A stretch of DNA of 64,000 nucleotides from Lepturacanthus savala (taxonomy: Eukaryota > Chordata > Actinopteri > Scombriformes > Trichiuridae). Where the stretch lies: assembly GCA_030544235.1 (NCBI GenBank), contig CM060465.1:10657001-10721000 (forward strand), read 5' to 3'. The position numbers were made by a program, and so were the translations under genes. This document shows positions 1 through 12,225 of this stretch, in pieces (the stretch's first letter is position 1; each line of letters begins with the position of its first letter). A model generated the notes under the pieces. It was given only the letters and a program-made list of their open reading frames with translations, was not told the DNA's origin and searched no databases.

Positions 1-3000
1 GTATCCTGGTGAAGTAGTAAATATCCTGGTGAAGTAGTAAAGTATCCTGGTGAAGTAGTAAATATCCTGGTGAAGTATTAAAGTATCCTGGTGAAGTATT
101 AAATATCCTGGTGAAGTATTAAATATCCTGGTGAAGTATTAAATATCCTGGTGAAGTAGCAAATATCCTGGTGAAGTAGCAAATATCCTGGTGAAGTAGT
201 AAATATCCTGGTGAAGTAGTAAATATCCTGGTGAAGTAGCAAATATCCTGGTGAAGTAGCAAATATCCTGGTGAAGTATTAAATATCCTGGTGAAGTATT
301 AAATATCCTGGTGAGGTAGTAAATATCCTGGTGAAGTATTAAAGTATCCTGGTGAAGTATTAAAGTATCCTGGTGAAGTAGTAAAGTATCCTGGTGAAGT
401 AGTAAAGTATCCTGGTGAAGTAGTAAATATCCTGGTGAAGTATTAAATATCCTGGTGAAGTATTAAATATCCTGGTGAAGTATTAAATATCCTGGTGAAG
501 TAGTAAATATCCTGATGAAGTAGTAAATATCCTGGTGAAGTAGTAAAATATCCTGGTGAAGTAGTAAAGTATCCTGGTGAAGTAGTAAAATATCCTGGTG
601 AAGTAGCAAATATCCTGGTGAAGTAGCAAATATCCTGGTGAAGTAGTAAAGTATCCTGGTGAAGTAGTAAAGTATCCTGGTGAAGTAGTAAAGTATCCTG
701 GTGAAGTAGTAAAGTATCCTGGTGAAGTAGTAAAGTATCCTGGTGAAGTAGCAAATATCCTGGTGAAGTAGTAAAGTATCCTGGTGAAGTAGTAAAGTAT
801 CCTGGTGAAGTAGTAAAGTATCCTGGTGAAGTAGTAAAATATCCTGGTGAAGTATTAAAGTATCCTGGTGAAGTAGTAAAGTATCCTGGTGAAGTAGTAA
901 AGTATCCTGGTGAAGTAGTAAAGTATCCTGGTGAAGTAGTAAAGTATCCTGGTGAAGTATTAAATATCCTGGTGAAGTATTAAATATCCTGGTGAAGTAT
1001 TAAATATCCTGGTGAAGTAGTAAATATCCTGGTGAAGTAGTAAAGTATCCTGGTGAAGTAGTAAAATATCCTGGTGAAGTAGTAAAATATCCTGGTGAAG
1101 TAGCAAATATCCTGGTGAAGTAGTAAAGTATCCTGGTGAAGTAGTAAAGTATCCTGGTGAAGTAGTAAAGTATCCTGGTGAAGTAGTAAAGTATCCTGGT
1201 GAAGTAGTAAAGTATCCTGGTGAAGTAGTAAAGTATCCTGGTGAAGTAGTAAAGTATCCTGGTGAAGTAGTAAAGTATCCTGGTGAAGTAGTAAAGTATC
1301 CTGGTGAAATATTAAATATCCTGGTGAAGTAGCAAATATCCTGGTGAAGTAGCAAATATCCTGGTGAAGTAGTAAAGTATCCTGGTGAAGTAGTAAAATA
1401 ACCTGGTGAAGTAGTAAAGTATCCTGGTGAAGTAGTAAAGTATCCTGGTGAAGTAGTAAAGTATCCTGGTGAAGTAGTAAATATCCTGGTGAAGTATTAA
1501 ATATCCTGGTGAAGTAGTAAAGTATCCTGGTGAAGTAGTAAAGTATCCTGGTGAAGTAGTAAAGTATCCTGGTGAAGTAGTAAAGTATCCTGGTGAAGTA
1601 GTAAAGTATCCTGGTGAAGTAGTAAATATCCTGGTGAAGTAGTAAAGTATCCTGGTGAAGTAGTAAAGTATCCTGGTGAAGTAGTAAAGTATCCTGGTGA
1701 AGTAGTAAATATCCTGGTGAAGTAGTAAATATCCTGGTGAAGTATTAAATATCCTGGTGAAGTAGTAAATATCCTGGTGAAGTAGTAAATATCCTGGTGA
1801 AGTAGTAAAGTATCCTGGTGAAGTATTAAATATCCCGGTGAAGTATTAAATATCCCGGTGAAGTATTAAATATCCCGGTGAAGTAGTAAATATCCCGGTG
1901 AAGTAGTAAATATCCCGGTGAAGTAGTAAAGTATCCCGGTGAAGTAGTAAATATCCTGGTGAAGTAGTAAATATCCTGGTGAAGTAGTAAAGTATCCCGG
2001 TGAAGTATTAAATATCCCGGTGAAGTATTAAATATCCCGGTGAAGTAGTAAATATCCCGGTGAAGTAGTAAATATCCCGGTGAAGTAGTAAATATCCCGG
2101 TGAAGTAGTAAATATCCCGGTGAAGTAGTAAAGTATCCCGGTGAAGTAGTAAATATCCCGGTGAAGTAGTAAATATCCCGGTGAAGTAGCAAATATCCCG
2201 GTGAAGTAGTAAATATCCCGGTGAAGTAGTAAATATCCTGGTGAAGTATTAAATATCCTGGTGAAGTATTAAATATCCTGGTGAAGTAGTAAATATCCTG
2301 GTGAAGTAGTAAAGTATCCTGGTGAAGTAGTAAATATCCTGGTGAAGTAGCAAATATCCTGGTGAAGTAGTAAATATCCTGGTGAAGTAGTAAATATCCT
2401 GGTGAAGTGTTAAATATCCTGGTGAAGTAGTAAATATCCTGGTGAAGTAGTAAATATCCTGGTGAAGTAGTAAAGTATCCTGATGAAGTATTAAATATCC
2501 TGGTGAAGTATTAAATATCCTGGTGAAGTAGTAAATATCCTGGTGAAGTAGTAAATATCCTGGTGAAGTAGTAAATATCCTGGTGAAGTAGTAAATATCC
2601 TGGTGAAGTAGTAAAGTATCCTGATGAAGTATTAAATATCCTGGTGAAGTATTAAATATCCTGGTGAAGTATTAAATATCCTGGTGAAGTATTAAATATC
2701 CTGGTGAAGTATTAAATATCCTGGTGAAGTATTAAATATCCTGGTGAAGTAGTAAAGTATCCTGGTGAAGTAGTAAAGTATCCTGGTGAAGTAGTAAATA
2801 TCCTGGTGAAGTAGTAAAGTATCCTGATGAAGTATTAAATATCCTGGTGAAGTAGTAAAGTATCCTGGTGAAGTAGTAAAGTATCCTGGTGAAGTAGTAA
2901 ATATCCTGGTGAAGTATTAAATATCCTGGTGAAGTATTAAATATCCTGGTAAAGTATTAAATATCCTGGTGAAGTATTAAATATCCTGGTGAAGTAGTAA

Positions 3001-3229
3001 ATATCCTGGTGAAGTAGTAAAGTATCCTGGTGAAGAAGTAAATATCCTGGTGAAGTAGTAAAGTATCCTGGTGAAGAAGTAAATATCCTGGTGAAGTAGT
3101 AAAGTATCCTGGTGAAGAAGTAAATATCCTGGTGAAGTAGTAAAGTATCCTGGTGAAGAAGTAAATATCCTGGTGATGTAGTAAAGTATCCTGGTGAAGA
3201 AGTAAATATCCTGGTGAAGTAGTAAAGTA
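1..3229. repeat. Large 20/21-bp minisatellite (about 155 copies in the window)
   Basis: A tandem array with consensus tatcctggtgaagtagtaaa (20 bp), often with an extra g giving 21 bp. It starts before base 1 and ends at about 3229. Unit variants are tagtaaa, tattaaa and tagcaaa tails. A block at about 1830-2225 carries tatcccgg instead of tatcctgg, and a few units have ctgatgaa. Because 21-bp units keep frame and 20-bp units rotate it, the reverse strand shows long open frames of LLLHQDT/YFTTSPG type. These are repeat artefacts. Arpin lacks exactly its first-exon codons inside the window, so the array most likely lies in arpin intron 1 (inference). Confidence 0.98.
2996..3229. repeat. 41-bp higher-order repeat at the edge of the minisatellite
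   Basis: In the last ~230 bp the units alternate strictly. A 21-bp unit with a gaagaagtaa tail is followed by a 20-bp unit with a gaagtagtaa tail, at least five times. The amplified unit here is therefore a 41-bp dimer. One unit carries gatgtagtaa. The array stops abruptly at agtactcctttcc and passes into unique sequence. Confidence 0.9.
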
Positions 3230-4584
3230 CTCCTTTCCTTTATGTGTCAAACTAAGGCCTGTGTGATTTATTGAGAATTGAGAAAGCGAATAAATGTTTA
3301 AATGCTGGCCACATCCTCTTTGTATGACTTCAAGATGCATTTAAGCACATCTCGTTAACTCATAAATATACTCTCGGTTGACCAAGAAGATTGTTTAAAA
3401 AACGAAAAGTTTCCATTTTTCCGTATTTTCCTATGCTGAAATACATGTCATTACTTTTCTGTTTCACTACAGTGTTTAATATTCAGCATAAGAATAGATT
3501 CCAATCTTTGAAATCCATAAATGTCCGTAAATAAATGAATCAGATTGTATGACTCTATGTCTGTGATGGTTTTCCATCCATGGATTTGCTGCAGAATTTT
3601 TAATAGACAATAAAACCATAACAATAATATAACATTAATTTCTACATTGTCAGATTTTTTTTAAACTTTTAAAAAAATAAATTATTAGTTATAATTTTTC
3701 AGACGCTATTTATTTATATATATCTACAACCAGCCCTTTGAGGGAAACTATAATGCTGATGTGGCCCTGGATGAAATTGAGTCGCATCAAAATAAGTAGT
3801 AAATAAAATAATAAATACAAAAATAATAAGTATGTAAATATTATCAGCAAGATGTAGGCCTAAATAAAATATAAAAGTACCCATTACACAGTCTGTTATG
3901 TTATTATAGAAAATTAACCTACATGTTTTTAATCATTAAACACATGTGAGAGTATTTAAATATGGAGATAATTTGAGATACTTTGTATAGGTTAATATTA
4001 GTAGCAGTAGTGGAACATAACTAAGTACATTTAGTAATGTACTTAAGTCCAGTTTTGAAATACTTGTGCTTTACTTTTTATTATGCTACTTTAAACTTCC
4101 ACTCCGAACATCTAATTAAAAAAAACAACAAAAAAACAGGGTATATGGACAAATTATCTTTAAATTAATTCTGATCATTATTGTGTATGAATCATATGGA
4201 AAAGTTGTTTTTCTTTAGTTTTTGCTATAGAGAAAAGGATGCCTATATTATGTAAAAAGGGCAGATAGGACACCTTTTAGGTTATCACTTAATCTAATGT
4301 CTTATTGTTATTTATTTTACGTACATTCATTATGGAAAATTGTCACCAAAATAAATTCTCATTGCTATATTTCAGTGCAGGTCAAAATACGTTTTCTACT
4401 GAAATACAGAATGGAGCTTTATAGTTTTGGAGGAGTTTAACAGGTCTCCACTGTAAAGAATATGGCCTCCACACAAGCAAGAAAACATTAGTTAGTTAGT
4501 TAGTTAGTTAACAAGTTGTTGCTCACTTGTTTTCTATAAGAAACAGAAGTTAAATTCTTTTAACATTTTATATTTCCCTCACAG
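3230..4584. other. Rest of arpin intron 1, no gene seen
   Basis: AT-rich sequence without a coding exon. It contains an interspersed repeat at about 4005-4110 and a short (TTAG)n tract at 4488-4511. The end is a normal acceptor (tatttccctcacag) in front of arpin exon 2. A bacterial-style promoter or RNA gene was not seen. Confidence 0.7.
4005..4110 (+). repeat. Teleost interspersed repeat fragment (cagtagtggaacataactaa type)
   Basis: The segment runs through agtagtggaacataactaag, acttaagtccagttttgaaa and acttgtgctttactttttat motifs. These are familiar from a very abundant short non-autonomous repeat of fish genomes, which I recognise by pattern only. There is no clear terminal repeat or target duplication, so it is probably truncated. 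Class assignment (hAT-like MITE or SINE) is uncertain. Confidence 0.5.
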
Positions 4585-7500
4585 TGGCCAGGGAGTTCTT
4601 CTAGAAGGGAAGCTTCTGGATCTTTCCAGACATGCAATCACTGATGTCAACAATCAGAAGGTAATTTATACTGCATTTCCACCACAATAAAAATCCAGCC
4701 AGCGTCCTATGAGCATGGCAGCTTCTTCTCATTCACCAGGGAACTGTGTTACATCTGTGTGTAGACAGGTTGATACAATTTGAACTTTCAGTACACAGAT
4801 ATGAGAGATACACAGGACACACACACACACACATAAAAAAGATTCTGTGCTTGATACTCACTAACCTTTTTGTTCCTCTCCTCAACTTTCACCAAACAGT
4901 TTAAACTGTGTTTATACTACTGTATATAGTAGGACGTGTTTATTAAACACCCGGCAGAACACCGTCTGCCAACAGAAACTCTGAGAGCTTCAGTTCTGGG
5001 TTTTGGACAGACTAAACATAAACACGCAAGGACAAAACACAAACCACAAACTATAACTATTGTCTTTTTCTCCTTCTTCTGTGCACAGTTCCGTTTCTAC
5101 GTGCTGTACATCAAACCCAGCCGCATCCATAAGAGGAAGTTTGATGCCAGCGGGAAGGAGATCGAGCCGAACTTCAGTAACACCGGAAAAGTCAACACCG
5201 GCTTCCTCATGTCTTCCTACAGTGAGAAGAAGAAACATTTTACTGCATGTTTGAATATTTCTTTTCCCCATTTCCAACTTTATTCCATCTGGAGGTGTTG
5301 TCGGGATGGCCGAGTATGTTCATTTTAAGTATATATATTTTTATGTAAGTATAGGTATGACCAGGTGACAGTTTCCCTTGATGACATAGTCAAGTAACTT
5401 TTGTGATGGAAGATGTTTTCTGAACTGAATTAGACCCCAAATTTGTAATAGTTGCTTAAGAGCTGGTGAGAGGCTGCAGAAGAATGAGGGCAGTGCAGGT
5501 GGTGTTTAGCAGAAACCTGTTAGTCTGTCACTGTGTAGAACACTCACACTTTAGGATGAAGACATAACTCTGGAAAAAGTGAATAAGCTTACATTGAGTT
5601 GTGATTCTTTTGACTACTAAAATAGTTACAGAATGAAAACAAGCGTTCATGTTATCTGTTCAATTGGTTCAAATATGAAATATGACAGGCAGAAGCTTTG
5701 AAGTCAGGATGGTCAAGGTGTCTAAGGTAGAGCTGCTCGATTATGGAAAAAATCATTATCACAATTATTATGGTCAATACTGGAATCAAGATTATTCAAA
5801 CGATTATTATATATATATTCCATATTTACATTGTTGCCATATGGACATATGGCAAAAAATCGTTTTTAGCATATTAGAAAAAAAACTTGAAAAATGAAAA
5901 ATTTTCCAAAATTCTGATTGTCCTCTTGAGTTATGGGTTAAGTATCCTAATTCTGAAGAGAATTTAAGTGTAGCTGAATCCTCTAAATGTAACTTTGCTT
6001 GCATTTGCAGGCAAAGAACCTGTGATGCTAGCTGACAGTTATCAAGCTTCCCTCTTTTGCATGTGTGTTTCTGATTGCCGTCTATGCCGTCCTGATTGCT
6101 ACTATCGTTCATGACGTGTGTTTGTATTTCCCGTCTCTGCAGAGGTGGAAGCTAAAGGAGAATCAGACAGCCTATCTGAGGAGCAGCTGTCAGCGATGGT
6201 GAACAAAGCCGAGTTGATGAAGATAAGTGACAAGCACAAGCCGAGTGGGACATGGGCCTTCTGGTACCCAGAGTCAGAGATGGAGAAAATAGAGCTGGAG
6301 ACTGGACAGGATGTCCGGCTCAAGACCAAAGGAAACAGCCCTTTCATATGTGAGTGTGTGTGTTTGCATGCTGGCAAGGCAGGTTAATTTGCATAGCACA
6401 TTTCAGCATCAAGGCAATTCAAAGTGCTTTACATAAAACATTAAAGCATCAAGTTACAATTACAAAAAGACAGATGATTAAAAAGGGAAAAATCTAAAAT
6501 CAGAAATTAAAATTTTATTTAAATGAGATTAAAAATAAAAAATAAAATATATAAAATATATAAAATAAAATATATAATATAAAATAGAAATCAAGCAAGA
6601 CATTATTTAAAAAAGATTGTTTAGAAATGACATCAGCAACAAACAGAAACGTCTTCAGCTCTGACTTAAACACAGTAAGAGTTGCAGCAGAGCTGCAGTT
6701 CTCTGGGAGTTTGTTCCACGTGTGTGGGGCATAGAAACTGATGCTGCTTCTCCATGTTTAGTTCTGACTCTGTCACCAGGCTGTTGAGCTGCTTCCAGTG
6801 TTGAAAAACAGAACATGTTGAAGACAGAATACTCTGAATCTGTCTTTCTGCTTCAGGCTGTCTATTACAGGTCTGACGTGTCATGCTCCAGATTAATAGA
6901 GGGCAGCATTTCACCTCCTACCACCCTCCTCCTCTCCCTCAGCACAGTTACATTATGATGCATCAGTACAACCGTGGACATACAATACAATACAAAACAA
7001 TACCAATCACTGTCCTAGTCAGTCAAACCAGACCAGCTGTGCCACATCCGCTCCATTCAGCATCAGTAACAATATGGAGAACAGCCAGAGCTGACCTCCA
7101 CGGTGCTTAGGAATGAATAAAATTAAACTTGAATTTAGTTTTTCCATAAATAACTTGAAGATATTAAGAAGAGTTCGAAACCTGTGATATTTGCAAGAGT
7201 CACTCAGTCTTTTTATGTTCAAAAGTGAGTTTGAGTTGAATGGAACGCTTTGGTCTAATTAATAAGTTAATAATGATAAGTTCTGCTCATTACATGCGTC
7301 TAATTTTACACTCAACTTTAATGATTAACTTAACATTTATAGCATTAAAACTATAATATATAATACTATTATATATAATATTTATATTTAACTTATACTA
7401 CTATAGTAAGCAGAAGTTTATAAAACTTATATAAAAAAGTAGCCTGGGTCACTGCCTAATTTCTTCTAAAAACAGAAGGGCATATAATTTCCCAGAGTTT

Positions 7501-9090
7501 AATGGTAATGCATCTGTCCTTGTCTCTAAGGTGAAGGAATGATTCACTCTTTCAGTTCATCTTGTCTAGAATACTGCAGCAAGACATTCATTGATCACTT
7601 GCTAGTGGTTTCAATGCTGTTGGAAAGTGTTTGACTAAGCCTTCTAAAAGTTTTTATTTTTTAAACAACTAAATTCAGGATTCTTGTGATTTAGTGTCTG
7701 TCCTTCACTCCAGGCTCATTACTAAAGGAAAATGTTATTTTGCAGATGTCCTTTTTGTGTCCTTTTCTTTAAAACTGTCTGTGAACAGCTCATTATGTCG
7801 TCTTCTTCTCTCTTGTTATGTCTATAATTCATGTCTGTTTCTCATGATGTCTGCTCCTGAAAGGTCCCATTTAAATAAACTTGCACTCTTCGTTAATTTT
7901 GTGCTTCCTAGTCTCCTTGGCTAAAGTGGACGGTGGCACAGTGACCAAATGTAACTTTGCTGGAGATGAAAAGGCTGGAGCGTCGTGGACGGACAAGATA
8001 ATGGCCAACAAAGCAGAAGCAGGCGGAGCACAGAAGCCCAGGGCGGAAGGAGAGGGGGCAGAGGAGGATGAATGGGTGAGGTCCACTTCTTATCCAAACC
8101 ACACCAAGCTTATAGACAAGTTGTCTAAGTCACAGGAAGGCATTTTGGGTAATGATATATGTGCAGAGTTTGTTTTCACAATCATCTGCTGAAGAAGGAA
8201 AGTTTCTCTGTGGTCACCTTAAAAGTAGAGAGAGTAAGATTAGCAGCATCTAGTAGAACAGATTCAGCAGAAATGGAAGACGATATTCATATGTATGTTT
8301 GAATGAGTATATAATTCAATTAAAATAAGAATTGTTGTGTTTTTATACCTTTTGGATTGAGCTGTTTTATCTAGATTGGGAGCAGGTCTCCCTCTATGTT
8401 ACACTACCATGTTTCTACAGTAACAGAACAGAGATACAGACAGATGTAGAGATAGAGATGCCAGTGTTTCCCACACATAGACCAATCTATGGCACAGAAT
8501 GAAAACCGAATGCCACAAATTTATTCTGCCTTTTTTTTTTTTTCCCCAAAATGATTCATCTCAAGTCATTCTCTCTCACATGCACAGAGAGTGAGCAAGA
8601 GCAAGAGAGATCAACAATTGTGTATACATGTCAACAAGAACACATGCACTGGCCCGGTGTTTTCAACCAACCAAAGCACAGACCTCAAGTTAATATTAAA
8701 ATAATGTACCGGGTATCTCCTTCCTGACCCATTTATATTAAAGCGTGTAGGTCATGCTTTTGTCTGGCTCAATCATGGCTTTATTGGCTTCAGTAAAACT
8801 GACATCTCTTGCATTTAAAACAAGGCATTATAATGTTGATGCATAGCTGCAGTTGTTGTGAGGAACCTGCCTTATTGCATTAGCCCATTTAGACCCGCTA
8901 ACATTCATGTGAAAGATAATAATAGTCCAGCTTAACGTTTACAATAAATAGGAATTTCCCACTATCTTACATACAATGCATGAACAGTTACTAAAGTGAT
9001 ACTATCCTGGAAAGCTTTGCTCAAATCATGAAGTGATGGTGAAGCCTCAGACTAACCTTCTCCACTTTATTTCTCTCTCAGGACGACTGA
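4585..9090 (+). CDS. arpin: Arpin, Arp2/3 complex inhibitor (first exon outside window)
   Basis: Arpin binds and inhibits the Arp2/3 complex downstream of Rac at lamellipodia. Exons seen: 4585-4660, 5089-5221, 6143-6349, 7912-8075 and 9082-9090; all joins keep phase and use GT-AG. The peptide contains GVLLEGKLLDLSRHAI, YVLYIKPSRIHKRKFDASGK, VNTGFLMSSYKVEAKGE and KCNFAGDEKAGASWTDKIMA, which match vertebrate arpin. It ends EEDEWDD, the C-terminal acidic Arp2/3-binding tail. The 589 coding bases seen leave ~92 nt (about 30 codons) of the usual 226-aa protein for exon 1, upstream of the window. Exon 2 opens with one base completing a codon, as that predicts. The last exon holds only Asp-Asp-stop. 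Tail-to-tail with anpep, as expected from human 15q26.1. Confidence 0.95.
5716..5815. repeat. MITE-like fragment (gctgctcgattatgg type)
   Basis: The stretch gagctgctcgattatggaaa, followed by repeated atcattatcacaattatta-like and caaacgattattat words, is a pattern common in fish DNA-transposon derivatives. It lies in the arpin intron between exons 3 and 4. I see no intact terminal repeats or coding capacity. Recognition is by pattern, not by a search. Confidence 0.4.
6380..6900 (+). repeat. Degraded interspersed repeat, LINE-tail-like
   Basis: It contains agcacatttcagcatcaagg, caattcaaagtgctttacat and, further on, ctgggagtttgttccacgtg and tgctgcttctccatgtttag. That succession is typical of a repeat seen many times in acanthomorph genomes. 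The copy is interrupted by an AT-rich expansion at about 6500-6600 and has no open frame. It lies in the arpin intron between exons 4 and 5. Confidence 0.5.
8462..8530 (+). repeat. hAT-type terminal fragment (cagtgtttcccacacatag)
   Basis: The sequence begins cagtgtttcccacacatag and continues with ccaatctatggcac, like the end of a widespread vertebrate hAT MITE. The matching opposite terminus was not found within the following kilobase, so this is a solo or truncated end. It sits in the last arpin intron. Confidence 0.4.
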
Positions 9091-12000
9091 GGAGTCTGTT
9101 CTATCAGCCTGGCAGCATTCCAGTCTCCAGGTTGCACCGTTTCAACTTGGCTTGAATCCTGTCTCTCTGAATCTCTTACATATGTGGCCTTGAGGCTGGA
9201 AACGTTCACTACTACAGAACAAGACTGGACTCTTCAGGCTCCGCATAGTGAATCTGGCTGCACAGCTTTTTTTTTTTTTTTTTTTTTACCCTTTGAATAT
9301 GATCCCATGAATTTACCTGAGTGGGACGCTACCTCTGCACTTTCATTCTTATGTCTGTTTCGTCTGTGTGCACTGCAATAACAAGATGTTACATAAGACA
9401 GGATTTTATTATCTAAGAGAGGTTGGGTGATTTTAAAATATCATTCCATGATCAGTGATTTAAATCTCATCCAGAGCGCATAAGTGTGACTTTTCTTCTC
9501 ATTCTCTAGTACTAATTTGTCTCAAATATTCTCTGCTGTATTCATTGGTCCTCGTGTGTTGGAATAATTGTGTTTTAAAGCGTAAGAATTCGCTCTCTGT
9601 TAAAATTAATTAGTAACACTGTTGAGTTCTGTGAAACAGCCAAAAGGAAAAGTTGAACGGATAGATTTGTTTTCTTTTTCAAATCTATCCTAGTATAATA
9701 CTGACATATCTGATTGTGGAAACAGAAATGTTGAATTAGGTGCAGAGAAATATGACAAATATTTTATTATTAACATCCTGGCATTGTAATCTGGTTTGAA
9801 TGGCGCTTTGGAAACTGTTTAAATACATTTTAGATTTTTTGGGGATGGAGAGTGAGACATGATATGCTGCTGTTTGGGCTGGAATCAAACTCTGGGTTTT
9901 ATGGTGTGTTTAGCAACTGTTTCAGAAGGTTTATTGGTGGCTGCCCCTCATGCAACATTCCCTTAAAACAGGCACAAAAAAGAAGAAGGGAGCCTGAATA
10001 AATCTAATGTCTGATGTCAGACAGTGAATCAAAATGCCAAATAACACTCACCCTACCACTAAAGAAAATGAGTCAATTAATTCAGTTTGAGAGATTTTTA
10101 TTATAATTTAGTGATATGCCCAACTGATTTGTTTTTATTTTTACAGCTTACAATAGTACTACAGCACATTTTTAAAAATAGTTTTAAATATATAACATTT
10201 TACATTTTTTTAAAATATGTTTTACATGATACTAACCAATACTTCAATAACTTTCTAACAACTGTGGAGACAATCATCTCAAACCTTTTCTTCTTTATAC
10301 AGTTCTGTATTCTTCCATCAATATGGCAACACTGAAGTCTATGAATGAAGTTAAACTATCAAGCCTGTTTCTCATAAATGTGCAATTGTACCAGAAGACA
10401 TTGTCAAGTGTTGGTTCCTTTTATATTCTATTATATATTAATGCTTCAACATACATTTGCATATTCTGGTGAAGAGTTTAGATACAATATTGAGCAAAAA
10501 TATGTCAGTATAACAGTATAAAGAAAAGCTGAAATTACAGTATATATAATTATAGATAGTGAATTAAACATTTTGATAATACAAACCACCAAATATCTGT
10601 TGATTATACTGATGATAACACATAGAAGTGAATCTCTCAGCAGATTTTGAAATGTATAAGTCACTAAATGTCTAGCACTAAACTTTGTTATGTATGTATG
10701 AATTGTTAGCCTCTGAATTTAGCTACAGTTTTCAATAATTCGTTTTCACTTTTTTCCTGATGTTCACAAATTCAGAACAAAGCAAATACATAAATAATTA
10801 AAATCATTCAAAATCAAATAATATATATTGAAGATACAATAGTTTGCTTATCCTTGGAATTCAAAGGTATCACAGATGTTTAACCTTAAAATTTTAGGAT
10901 CTGAATTGCATAAGAGCAACATTATGTATTTGAAGATACCTGCATTTCTGACTCTGAATTCATGCACATTAAAAAATAAAAGTGACAGCGAGTTATTGAC
11001 TCAGCTGGTGACGATCTGGGGCATATCCCTCCCTCTTACCTATATAGAGAATGAATTCAGAAGCTAAAAATGCAGATATATAACTTCAAGGCAAAATTCA
11101 GTCCAAGAAATTCAATGGCTTAGACATTTCTAAATCTGGTCAGATTATACAGAAGATGTGTACAGAAAACAACAATTTATCCACATAGATCCCCCTAGCA
11201 GCTCAACCACTGATTACTTGTAAATTTACCAATGTAGTTACTGTCTACATTGGTACACTTACACAGACCGCAAATACTGTGGTCATGTTTGACATTTACA
11301 AAAAGCAAAACGTTTCCTCTCAATGTATCTGAATGCACCTAAAGCCTGTTCTAATAGTGACTTGGTAAACCTTTCATTGCCTATTATTATCTTTGTAAAC
11401 ATATAGTAATTATTACAACGTATATTATTTTCACCATTTAAAACACAAGTTGACTGCATTAAAGGACCCATGTTTTACACAATATTGTTGTGTAATGTTT
11501 AAAATAACAATTTCAGCATTACGCAACAAATACTTGGTTCCTGGATTACATCATATTAAAACACATCTGTTACCTATAACAAACAACTCTGACATGTGCA
11601 AATGTTGCCGGGCTGCAGAGTGACACAGCAGACAGACTTTTTTAACTGTTGCATGTTCACAAACATCGTGTGCTGGATCAGCCTCTTAATTTAATCCATG
11701 AATATTTCAATCTGTTCTACAATGCAAAACACAACATTTTGATTAGAAAATGATTTTTAAAATGAGCAACTGTGGCAAGAGGAAAGAATGATGAAAAGAA
11801 ATCATGTTACAAAACTTTAAGGTTGACCAACGCTGCAATATGCAAAAATCACACGCAGTTAAAATCACCTTACTTTGACTTTTATTTATTCTTTATTTTT
11901 TTATTATTCTTTTTTTTAAATTAAAACCATTATATTGAGTATACTGAATAAATAATGTGTATTGAGTATATACATAAACACTTATTTGTCTTCATTATTG

Positions 12001-12225
12001 GTGATTTAATTGCCGCATTACTCATATGTTAGTCTGGGTTTAATTGGGTTAATTGTGTGGTGGAAAAAGTGGATCTCTCATTTCCTGATTATTTTTCTGG
12101 ACCGTTTTCCTGGAAAACTCTTAATCTGCCCTTTGTTTTTGAAGTGGATTCGGTGGAAGGGGAATGTCTCGGCTGCAGAACTGGAAACTGCCAGCACCGA
12201 TGATCTTTGAGGATGGGTTTTCACT
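9091..12225. other. Convergent 3' region between arpin and anpep
   Basis: This holds the 3' UTRs of arpin (rightward) and anpep (leftward) and no CDS that I can support. A forward AATAAA lies at 9997-10002, a candidate arpin cleavage signal. On the reverse strand, TTTATT words near 11881-11895 are candidate anpep signals about 340 bp past its stop. The middle, about 10.1-11.6 kb, is AT-rich without a recognisable element. A (T)22 run lies near 9267-9289. Confidence 0.55.

Noticed and set aside
1..3229. CRISPR-like regular array
   Set aside because: Units are directly adjacent with no unique spacers; the genome is eukaryotic.
1..3230. Long reverse-strand open frames (443-754, 960-1355, 2957-3340) with LLLHQDT/YFTTSPG repeats
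   Set aside because: They are translations of the 20/21-bp minisatellite in rotating frames; no start context, no splice support and no family.
3777..3800. gagtcgcatcaaaa as a possible arpin exon 1 (SRI-like start)
   Set aside because: No ATG in frame, early stops and no donor; the match is chance.
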